Of a stretch of DNA of 64,000 nt, positions 34,101 to 44,710 are shown piece after piece; the first letter of the stretch is position 1; each line of letters opens with the position of its first letter. The stretch covers positions 39,407,835-39,471,834 of the forward strand of contig NC_088102.1 of NCBI RefSeq assembly GCF_036370855.1. The letters run 5' to 3'. The position numbers and the translations under genes were made by a program. The notes beneath the pieces are model-generated. The model saw nothing but the letters and a program-made list of their open reading frames with translations, searched no databases and was not told the origin of the DNA. The DNA comes from Dromaius novaehollandiae. Taxonomy: Eukaryota > Chordata > Aves > Casuariiformes > Dromaiidae.

Positions 34101-34239
34101 AGTGATTGTGGGGGGTACTGGTGTACTGCTGGTTTGGATAGCCTGAGTAAATGAAAACCCCCTGGATCGATTGGTACACCAAAGAGATTTGGAGGAAAAT
34201 GGAGGCTGGTGGAAAATGACAAACAAGGGTAAATACAGA

Positions 34240-35340
34240 TAGCTCAGTGTGCTGACCTATGGCAGGGCACTGCTGATTAACTTGTGGCTCCCTACTGTGC
34301 CCCTGGAAATTTCAGTAGAGCTGGGGGATTTGGACAGGTCAGTCCTGGCCAGCCTGTCCCGCTACCAAAATGCTCAGTGATTCAATGGGAGCAGACAGGA
34401 TCTGTAGTGCTGCTGTTCCAGCACAGCAGACCGGGTAGTTAAAGGTGAGACTTACCAGGTGTCTTCCAACACCTGGACACCAAGGGCCAAGAGTTTAATT
34501 ATTTTTAACGATGTGGGGCTTGGGGGAGGTAGAGGGAGGCCATGCTTAGTTTTGTGGCACCTGGTGTCAGAAGGCAGCTAAAGCTTGGGAACTTAAAGAT
34601 CTATTTGCACAGAGACTAACATTGAATTGGATGATAACCCACATGGGGAATATTGAATGATATCATCCTTTATCACATAAAACAATATTCCAGCTAGTAT
34701 TGTCTATCCTACTACTAATGCTTTAATTGCATTAACAATTTAATTTAATTGCACAAACAATATCCAACCTAACCCTTATAGCAACAGTATATACAGCCAT
34801 ACAAACACAAATCATACTGGCTCATTCACAGACTAAGTGACCCAGTGGAGCTACATCACCACCTCTCCACTCATCGGTGACCCAGCACAGCCACACCATG
34901 GAAGTCATGCTCTCGTAGACTGCCTGACTGATGATCGGGGCAGGGTACCCCTGCTGATGACAGTGGACAGCTAGTGTTGACTTGTGGCACTTTCAACCAT
35001 CTAGACCGTGGCAGCAAAGGCAGAGGGTCCTCATCTTCTTTCTGATCAGCATTTGGGTCCACCAATGAGTCTCCTCCAGGGTTTTCGGAGACATTTCCCC
35101 AAATGCAACCCGCCATGACTTGTGCCTATATTGGTGATCTCTCCTCTGGGCATCACTTGGATACTTCCTCAGCTGTCTTGCCATGAAGTTATCCTGCTGT
35201 CATTAGTCTCTGGCAGACCCCGATTTCTACTGTTAGTTTTAACTAGCTACCTTACAGCTTGGGTAGTTTCCTATTCTGTTATACCAGTCCCCTTGCAGTT
35301 CAGCAGCAGCTTTGTTCCTGAACCCACCACCTTAAATCCA
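34240..35340. mobile_element. Possible degraded ERV-L-like retroelement fragment
   Basis: TGGTGTCAGAAGGCAGC at 34562-34578 resembles the tRNA-Leu primer-binding site used by ERV-L-type elements (first twelve bases identical to the pattern I know). It follows a CA dinucleotide with a two-base gap, as would a long terminal repeat end. Flanking DNA on both sides has interrupted open frames with many TG/CA steps, as expected for old CpG-decayed coding DNA. No repeat boundaries, protease or polymerase motif could be fixed, and frames are broken by several stops. Not replication-competent. The primer-site match could be chance. Confidence 0.25.
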
Positions 35341-36354
35341 CACTTGGCATATTTGTCTCTTGCAGACTTCAAGTGTCAAGGGAAGAAAAGCACAGAAGAG
35401 GATGCGCTTTTGACCATCTAATGATTTAAAAGCTCTGTTTCTCATTGCATTATCCTTTGAGTGCATAGTATAGGGGAGGGAAGAGACTGCAAAAATTGAT
35501 AGGTTCTCCTGAATACTGTGTGGCCTTCTCCTGGTGGCTGTGTGGGTGTGATGGGGATGGAAGGTAAAATAATATGTCATGGGGGAAAGTTCCAGGGGTG
35601 CCTTTCTCTCTTTCCCCAAATATACTGAGGAGAAAAGTATGTGAGTAAAGAGTTGGTAGAAAGACAGAGGAGGAAAGTGCAGTAAATGACAAGCACCTGG
35701 GGCTGACAGAAGTGGCCTCTATGCTCCTCCTTTCCGCACCCTGCCTCAGGCGTTGCTAGCTCCTTCTGTCTGTGAGCCTCAACAGTTTGACATTAGGAAC
35801 TGGTCTCCTCATCATTCTGGGGTTATTACAGTGATAAAGTATGGTCTGAATAAACTGCATGGAGAGACCTTCATCTACGCTCCCACCAGGTAGCTTTAGG
35901 AGTGGCTCAGAGGCAGAGGGAGTATCAATTTGCACACTCCTCTCCATGGCAGATCTTCGGTGTGTGAGAAGCTGTATGCAGTACTACCTGCTCAGATAGG
36001 ATCATCCACATCCCCGAAAATTTGATTCATGCTGACAGAAGTCTGACAGTCTCCCAGCTCGTTACCACAAATGAACAAAAGCATGGTTCAGCTCTGCAGC
36101 CTCTGTTGCTACATACCCTACCATCTTTCTGCTGGCAATCTCCTCCTTTTGATGGGCATCATCAGGGAAAGTCTTGTTTTCTGCCTGTAGTCTTAGGTTA
36201 GCCTGTGTCTGAGAGCATTGTAGCAGAGAGGTAGAAGCACCAATTTTACATTTTTTTTTAAGCAGTGAGGGCATTAGACTGCCAGAAGGTATTGCACACA
36301 AGCATCACCAACTTATTTTTGTCATATTCCTGAAAAAGTCCTTGCTTTTCCTGT

Positions 36355-36870
36355 AAATCTTGACATATACAAAGAATATGCGTTCAGGCTTAAAGCTAAA
36401 GTCAAGCATCAAATTTAAAATCTATTTTTAAAGTGAATCACATTGTAATTTATAACCATAAATTGAAGTTTTAAAAGTGCTCTCATCCTGGAAAAAAAGA
36501 GAAAAAAAATAGTGACTAATGATGAAGTGTTTTTTAAAGTTGAGTGAGTATAGCACAAAGAGTCTTTAACATATTTATTAGCTTATTAAGCATAATAAAT
36601 TGAATCTGGTTGCTAATATTAGCTATGTCTTTGTAAATGCTAAGCACTTTTAATTAGCTAGACAGTTGCTTATCGCAGAACCAAAATGCAGCATTTTAAC
36701 ATATTCAGCTTGCTGAATAATCATGTTATTTGTCAGACAAGCAGAAGAATCATCACTGAAGCACTCTCAAAGTGCCAAATTGGGTAATATACGTAATTAG
36801 GACCTATCTGATTATATATGTGCCCATGGCAACAGCCACACTCACGAGCCCCATATTAGTACAGCCTTGA
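36355..36870. promoter_or_regulatory. Candidate conserved non-coding element (enhancer-like)
   Basis: An AT-rich block without simple repeats carries dense homeodomain-type cores, including TAATTA at 36651-36656 and 36794-36799, several ATTA/TTATTAGC words, AATCATG and a GATTATATATG stretch. It lacks long open frames. Such texture is typical of developmental enhancers in gene deserts next to genes such as SMOC1. Conservation itself is not shown here. Confidence 0.4.
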
Positions 36871-38840
36871 AATAGTCTTCAAGGGGCATGATGGTAACAG
36901 AGCACATCTTAGATCTGAAGCTTCACTGGGGAAACTTTTGGAACATAACCTACATGCTGATTTCCTCTGTTTCTGCGGTTATTCTTTATTTTTAAAACAA
37001 TGCATGCCTTGGTTCTGAAAGGTGATATACTGCTTCCACGAAATGTCACTATGCTTTTATCCCTAAAAGGAAGATCTCTTAATCATCTGCATCCCATTTT
37101 AAAGCCTGAAAACCTTCCTATATTTAGTGGCAAGACTGTTGCAAGCTGTTATTAGGAGGTGGGAATGATTATCACCTGGAAGCAGGCCCATCTTAGATCA
37201 ACTCTCCTCTTCCAGCCCAGGACAGCCTAGTGATAGATAAGGTTTTCTGGATGTGCTTTTAGGCTGTAGCAGGAGGCCTGTGAAGACACTGCAAGGACTC
37301 AGCTACGAGACTGATTTTGCATCAGATCCAAACCTCAGAGAGAGCCTGTATGTGCTGATCTATTGCCAGCCCACAGGGGATGAATCTTGGAGGGCACTAT
37401 TTGGGTAACAGGGAACCCAGGAGAGTTTGTTTAGCCATAGATGCAATATGAATTGTTCCTGCAGTTTATTTTTACATGCTTAGAGGTTATATGAGTTTGG
37501 AAAAGTTAGACAGAATCAGAGGATCACAGAATGAGTTATTAGGGGTTATTTATGCAAAATGAAAGAAATACATCTCCTGGTGCAACAGCGTATCTCCAGG
37601 ACAGATGAAAGTTGCTGCTTTTGCAGTAATGCCTATTGGGAAATATTTACAAGAAGCTTTTTCCCCCGATAAGGAAGAGGCCAGGATATGGAGAGCTTCC
37701 CCCTAGCAAAGGCACTGGGGGAGGACTGGGTTGCAATAAAAAACCTAGGTGATAAGTGCCAAGAGTCTGGCAGGAGAAGAGCGTGAAGCCCCAGAGAGAA
37801 GTCCTGGCCAGGGGGACTTGTCCACGGGACTGAGGTTGAGGTGGCTAAAATCTGGGCATGTGAACTGTCCCACCAGTGCCACAGAGTGGTAATGCCCTGG
37901 ATGCTGACACCTCAGCCTGTGCACACAAGATAGGACCCTGCATCATGTGACCCTGCATGGGGGATCTATAGTAGAGAGGAAATCAGCCCTGAAAGACTGT
38001 GCAAAATGAATGCACAAAGGTGATTTAGGATCTCTTTTGGCTTATGGGAAACAGAGGGCTATCCTGAGTATACGGGAAACACAGAAAAGCTAAAAAGTAA
38101 TGGAGGAGCACTGCTTTAGCTCCCTGGTTTAGCTGTTGCACTGGCAGAGGAGGAGCACTTGCTCCAAGGCATCTGTGACACAAGCAGTTGTGTTTGCAGC
38201 CTTCAGCTGGAGGGCAAAAACACTGTAAATTAGGTCCATGCAAAGCAGTCAAACTGTTACTAGATGCAGTGGTAGGATTACATGTACCGAGGCAAAAAAC
38301 AGAGCTGTGCATCCATATTCAGCATGAAGTGCATGTTTAGAAATGTCACCCTTGTCTAGTAGCCATATTAGCATGCTCTTAACTGCACTCAGGGGACAGG
38401 ATCCATAATCCTCAGCTACAGCGTTAAGAAGACTGGTCAAAAAAATACAAAAGTTGTTCATGAGGTTCCCATATACACACATCTTATTTTCCAGCCAGCA
38501 CAGTTTTTAGCATTGCTCCCCAAAGCAGGGGATTACTCAAACTAGTTCCTTGCTATTCACATTGGCACTAAACCATTAGGTCTGAAATGGTTCAGACCAA
38601 AGCCCATATCTACCCCGGCTGAAAGCAGGAGGGCTCTAAATGGAATTGGTTTGTGTGTGACACCTGTGGTGACAGTAATGATGTCTGTACCACCCCTAAA
38701 CATGCTGTTCATAGGTTGCCTTGGGGGCAGCCACCAGCTGTGTTTGACAGCACACTTGGGATCTCCTGTGGACTGATGAAGGGTGTCCTCTGGTCATGGG
38801 CGTGGAGTTCTGGCATCTATATGGATGGCGAATCCAGTCC

Positions 38841-38860
38841 AGAGAGAGAGAGAGAGAGAG
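38841..38860. repeat. (AG)10 microsatellite
   Basis: Ten perfect AG units between CC and CTCTC. Confidence 0.95.
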
Positions 38861-39498
38861 CTCTCACATACATACATATGTAAGGAATATTGGTCCCTCC
38901 TGTGATAAATAGTTCTAAGTGGAACTATGTGAAATTCTGAATTTCGGCTTCTGTTTTCCAGAACAGAACAAATTGGGACAAAAATAGGAGAAAAAATGTT
39001 TCCTGGAATTAAGACAGTTGTATTCAGAAAGGTCTACATGTTTTGCTTTGACATTTTTTGGATCAAAGTGAAGCATTTTGACGTTTCTGAGGTAGGAATG
39101 TTTTGTTTCAATTTGTTGAACTGACATGAAACGTTTTGTTTCAAGTCTGCTTAACATTAAAGTAGGCAGTGCGTTTCCTTGGGTTTGGGTCCCATTCTCT
39201 CCTCTGGGCTGTGCTCCCTGGGAGCTTTGCCCAGCTCCCATAAGGCTTGGGCAAAGTCCACGTTGTTCTTAGTAAATGTAGCCCAGCCACAAGGCCCCAT
39301 ACACAGGAAAGAACAGAGGCCTTTTGGGGAAAGTTTATTTCGATGCTGAACTCAACTAAAATGAAAAACTTGAGGGCAGTTTAATCAAAGCACTTTGTTC
39401 CAGTTTGCCTCCAACAAAACATAATTTCTTTTTAGCAGTATCACCATTTTCCCACGGGCATTTTTGGTTTTGCAGAAGCTATGTCTTCTGACACCCTT

Positions 39499-39525
39499 CC
39501 CCCCCCCCCCCCCCCCAAAAAAAAA
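39499..39525. repeat. C18-A9 homopolymer pair
   Basis: A run of eighteen C is followed directly by nine A, a second long C run in the window besides the one at 10413. Confidence 0.95.
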
Positions 39526-42500
39526 GAGGAAATCTCCCAGCAAGCTCCTGCATAGGTGTTGACGGGATGTACATCAGTAAGCCTCCCAAGGACTCCAGAC
39601 TGGTCCCCTGGACTTAGTGTTAATGTTGTTCTCTAATGTTAGTCAAGCAGATTCCCCCAAAGCACATATTTATGTGACACACTAAAGACCCCCATTTGCC
39701 TGCTCAAGCATCTGGATAAAGTCAAGGCAGCCTCTGGCTCTGCTGTCCCAAGGTGGGAGTTAGGGAGAAAAGCCTTAGGACCAAGAACAAAGAAGGAAAG
39801 GAGTTTCACTTAGGACATCAGCAGACCCTGTTCTTTTCTGGAAACATCTAAAGGCTCTTTCTGGGAATTTTTGAAGAATTTTTACCTGAAAGTAGATGCA
39901 AAAGTTGATTTGGTTCATTCTAAACAGCTCTCAATGGGACCAGGCAGGTCCTACTATTTACTGTGGTTGATAATTGAAACACCCCTTCCCCCTTTTCTGG
40001 GGAACAGCTTCAAAAGATCTCTGATTTTGCTCACCAATCAAGCAATCTCATTTGCAAAACAACTGCAAGGGTCCTGTGAAAGCAGAGATCCCAGTCCTTT
40101 GTTAAATACTCGCTTCTGGTGACACAAAGGGACCATAAAGGTGATGGAGCTGAGGCCTGGATAACAGCATTTCCTGGATGGTGAATGCTGGCCTCCCTCC
40201 CGACTGTAATTTCAGACTCTGAACGTAACGACTATGCAAGGCTGCAACCAAGCAGAACAAGGTGGATTGCAACTATTCTTAGCTACAAAAATTATTCCTG
40301 CCTCGCTTTGAAATCCGAACCACAGTTTATTTCTCTTCCCCTTCCCCCAGTCTGTTTCCTCTCCTCTTTCATGTATCTATTTGCATAGACTGTCATCGTA
40401 AGAATCTCCATTAAAATTGAAAGCCTCCTTTCTGCATATCGCTTCTCGCAGCCCCCTTCCGCTTGCCCTGCATAACTTTTGGAGGGCTGGAGAGCAAAGG
40501 TCCTCTGCTAGCATCGCCTTGCTGAGCAATGCATTCCTGCTGCTGTCAGTCGTGCTGCTCGGTCGCTATAGGAACACCTATCAACTTGGGAGTGCTAGAG
40601 AAAAAGAGCAGAGAATTATCTTAATTGTTTAATGATTAATTAATATATATTTATAGAGCACTTCGAAAATGTGCATCCTTCTGTAAATTGTTTATTAACT
40701 GGACAAGTGGTATAAGTTGCTGATCATCCTCCACTCCCATTGCTCTCAATGGGAGAATAGGGTATTACGCAGCTTGCAGGATTTGTCATAATTATATTAG
40801 TAGTAGTACTAGTAGTTCTAGTTCAGGAAAAGAATTTAAATATAAGCCTTCCCTTCCAATTTTTTAGGCACGGTTGTTCCCCACACCTGTTAAGGTTGCC
40901 CAGACACTTCCATTATAAAGACCTGTGTTCCACTGCCCTACGCTCAGGCAGATTTTAATTACCTGGAAGAAAGGCTCATGCCTGATGTCTCCTCTGGGCT
41001 GGATAAAGACATGAGGCCTGAGGTGAGGAAGAGGAAATGACTGGGGGAGTGCTTGTAGCTCGTGGTGCAGAGTGGCTGGCTGGTATGGAGAGCTTTCTGG
41101 CTCAGGCACTTTCCTCCTGTCAAATGCTGGTGTTTCTGATAGGAGGCCATGAAGCCCAGCCTGAAGTAAGGTTATTGCTAGAATTTTTGTGCTTTGGAAG
41201 AAATGTACAGGCAGGCTGAGATGTTATTTATGCTGGGTCAGAATGTTTGGGAACAGGAACATAATGCTGGTCTTCTGGTTGCTGCCCTGCTCCCACATCC
41301 AATTAAGGCCACTAGTTAGGCCCACCTCTGCTGACCATGTAGAGTGTAAATCTTGATGTCCACCTAGACTGATCCAGGTGTCATGCTGAAATCCGCTTTC
41401 CTGTGCTCCCAGCACTGCTCCTTCTAGTCTGTCTGAACTTCTTTGGACACTGTAAACTGAGTAAGTAGTTTCAGCCAACACTGGTCCTACAATCCCTTTC
41501 CCTGTCTCTCTGTGTCCTGCTTCCTCCCTCTACTGCTCATAAGCTGGATGCAAGGTAAGCGCGTCCCCCAAAGGGATCTACATTAGGGTGTGGAGAATCT
41601 GGGATACACAGTACAGTCATGCATGCTTGAGAAATGAGACAGACACAGTCCGAATGGTTTTGGTGGGAGCTTCCAGGCTTCTTGGAGACCCAGATGGTGG
41701 CTCATGCAGCTTGGGCTGGTTGGGTATGACCTCAGTGTTGAACATGACTACTTGTATAGGCACAGGCGGTGAGACGGGCTCATGTAAGAGGATACCCTGA
41801 AAGCCGGTCCAGTTGGTCTGACTCAGACAGGCCACTTCATGGGAAGCTGATGGGCTGCTTCTCTGTGTAAGGCCTGCAGGACTGTGACTGCTGTGATGGA
41901 AGATGATCAGGAGGGTAATAATTATAACTGGTATTCATGGAGGGACTGATCTCCCGGGCCTTTGTATAGAGCCTGTGCTCTGTACAAAGCGTATAAGGCC
42001 TTTGATGCCACAGGATGAATGTAGATCAGGTATATGATGTGCACAGCTCCTTTGTTTTGTTTTGCAAGTTTTTATTCATTCCTGTACTTCCACTGAGAAC
42101 TAACAGATTTGTCCTGGATTCACACTGGTATTTAGGAAGTGTTAAAATCTTATCGATTACAAGCTTCTGACTATGCCTGTGAAACCATCAGTTGTAGATC
42201 CAGTAAAGATGTCTCCATGCATGGCAGCCACCTTCTTGGCTCATTTATGGGGCTTAATCATGGATCGCTGCAGAAACATCAATGCTCCAGTTGAAGAAAT
42301 CACTAGCTGTATTAGGTTGTTATTCTGTAGTGGTTCAGCACTAGAGGGGGATGTAGCATGTGCTTTCCAGCACATTTCATATGTGTATGCAACAATATTT
42401 TACAGCAGTATTTATGAGGAGACTGGTTTTTTAATTGCTGACACAAAGATTTTTCTCTTGCAGGGGGGATTTTTTTGCATAGGATAAATCCAAGAGGCAA

Positions 42501-43689
42501 CTATTTTCCAAGCCTTAGAAGACTGTGCTTGTAGCCAGTGAACTTTGTTATTTTTAATGTGTGTCTTGAATATTGGGACCTCAGGATTTAAGGCAATTCT
42601 CAGCCCTTTTTCTGTGTGTGTGACATGAGCTCATATTGCAAACAGCAAATAGAGATTGCTTCTTAGCTTCGCGTTAGTCCATACGCTGACTAGAAGGATC
42701 TGAGTTCTGCTCTTCTTGCTGTAGTGACATTCAGTGTGCTTTGCCAGCGGGCTGCAGCCGAACTGTGGTAGTGAGTCCTGTGAGTGGCTGAACTCAGGGC
42801 ATAAAGCCAAATCCACCCAACTCTGCCTGCCCAGAGAGCTGCACGTTTCTGTTCCGAGCAAAAATGGCTCTCTTGATTTCACAAGCATCCCAGTAATAAA
42901 AACCAGTTGTCAACTTCATGCACAAGCAAAACACTTAGCAAAAAATGCTGGTGTTTCATGGATGTTTTGCAAACTTGAAGGCTGTAGAACTTGATCAAAT
43001 TCCTGTCCCCTTCTCTTGTTTTCAACCTCCTCATCTCCAGTGAGTCTTTCTTACTCTGTGTTTTACTCCACAGTGCAGCAGTGTGTCAGTGTGGGGACAT
43101 GATCTGATAGCCCTTTAGCTCAGGGATGTCTCCTGATATGTTTGGCCATCACCTAAACTGTGTACTTTGGGCCCCTGGTGCCTTTGTGCTATTGTATCCT
43201 GTGGCTTATTTGAAGCTGAGCACTAACTGTGAAGCAAGGCTTGTAACCGAAATAGCTTTGCTGGTAAAAGCCCCTGGTATTGATGTAGCGGTCTGGACAA
43301 AGCTGTATTTCACCAGCCCAGCCTCTTAAGAGGTCTGGGGTATTGTATCTTGGGAAAAGTGCCATTTTTTTGGTGTATACTACATATATGTACCAACACA
43401 GCTGTGTAGGCAATGCACTCCTTCTGTACAACAGCAGAAGGTGGGAATGCCATGTGCTGGAGAAAATCCATGTTCAGGCCAGAAGGTACGGGCTCTCTCA
43501 CATCTGAAAAGCTTGCTGTTTTGCTCAGTCCTATTGGAAACTGTCCTGCACAGCCGTGTGCCCTCTTCTCCTCCTCATACCCTGGGCTTCGCGTGGTGCT
43601 GCGGTTCCCACCTCGCACTGACGGCACAACTGGCTAGCCAGAAAAGATGTCCCCATTCACACTTCCAAATATAAACTTTTTTCCCCTAC

Positions 43690-44060
43690 TTTTAGTGCCT
43701 GTAATTACCTCTTTACTCCAGTGCCAGCAATCTTCTGTCAGGCATCGTTATTAACAGAGAGAAAAGAGAAGGGGAGGGAGTGAGAGCCACAAAACTTAAT
43801 TTAATCACAGCACCCCATGCTCAATTTAACAGACACAACAGCTCAGAATGGGGTCCCTGTGCAACGGGAGGGCAGGCAGTGGAGCGTCCCTGGAAAGAAT
43901 TAATTGTGGATGACAATGTGTAAACAGTGCAGATGAATAGGGCATGCAGGTGTGAGGCACCGGGGCCATCCCGAGGACTTTTTCACACGAATTTCAGCTC
44001 CTTCACTGCTGACCTGCTCCCGAAAACGTGATTAGTGTCGGCGTTGGGAAACCATTCAGG
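43690..44060. promoter_or_regulatory. Candidate conserved non-coding element
   Basis: Mixed-composition block with TGTAATTACC, TTAATTTAATC and GAATTAATTGTGG together with preserved CG dinucleotides (for example ACACGAAT, CCCGAAAACGTG and GTCGGCGTTGG). Retained CG in otherwise CG-poor intergenic DNA hints at constraint. A similar texture continues at 44320-44560. Function is inferred only. Confidence 0.35.
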
Positions 44061-44678
44061 GTGTCAGGATTTGGCACATATTAACTAGCCCTGGGGGAGA
44101 GGGGAGGGAGCACATGGGGGCTATGAAAGGAGGAAGTCTGGCGGACAAGGGGATCGTTAAAGGGCCAGAAAATCCTTGTTGCTCCAAGGTGCCCTGCCCT
44201 TGCTGCTGGGAGGAAAATGGAAGCGAGACGAAGCAGAATAACTCTCTGAGGCATCCTAGCCATAACTGAGCTATGTGGAAAACAAGGCATTGCATCGTGG
44301 AATATTTTCTCCGGGTGTCCATCATAAATATTGATGATGTTTATATTACTGACTGTTTCTTGGCTGTGGCTTTCATAGTTCTAGACACTTCAGCTTGAGA
44401 GATAAACAGTCAAAACAAGCAGGAAAATTAATGACACAGCAGCACCGAGAACAGGAAATATCTCCTGGGTAACATATGGATGTTATTCAGCACGCAAAAA
44501 TGCCCCTTCATCAATATGTACTCTATATGTAAGGTGATACATACAGACAGAGAGTTGTATAATGGGCCCAATTTACCAAGCACAACGCAAGAGACTCTTA
44601 AATTATGTGTCCTGGTGCCAGCCTGGCCTTCTGCATCCAAATGGGGGATTCAAGTGGAGAGAGCAGATGAGGTTACTG

Positions 44679-44710
44679 TTTTCTTTTTCTTTTTCTTTTT
44701 TTTTCTTCTT
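44679..44710. repeat. Pyrimidine tract, T-rich with regular C
   Basis: A (TTTTTC)-like series of T runs spaced by C, about 30 bases, with all purines on the opposite strand. Confidence 0.85.

Larger units (their letters stand above)
30660..36350. other. Intergenic region with possible degraded retroelement
   Basis: No functional gene was recognised. It includes the repeat relic at 31044-31177, a short frame with a membrane-like C-terminus at 33994-34146, and a possible decayed retroelement around 34240-35340. The remaining open frames are short and unlinked. Confidence 0.5.
36870..43690. other. Intergenic region, no recognised gene
   Basis: Contains an (AG)10 microsatellite (38841-38860), a C18-A9 run (39499-39525), and an AT-rich patch near 40615-40700 with TTAATTGTTTAATGATTAATTAA-type words. 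Open frames such as 42173-42487 (104 codons) have no recognisable family. Confidence 0.55.

Noticed and set aside
34640-34860. Mitochondrial-derived insertion (light-strand-like, A/C-rich sequence)
   Set aside because: A stretch looked superficially like mitochondrial DNA, but no continuous mitochondrial reading frame or tRNA could be followed.
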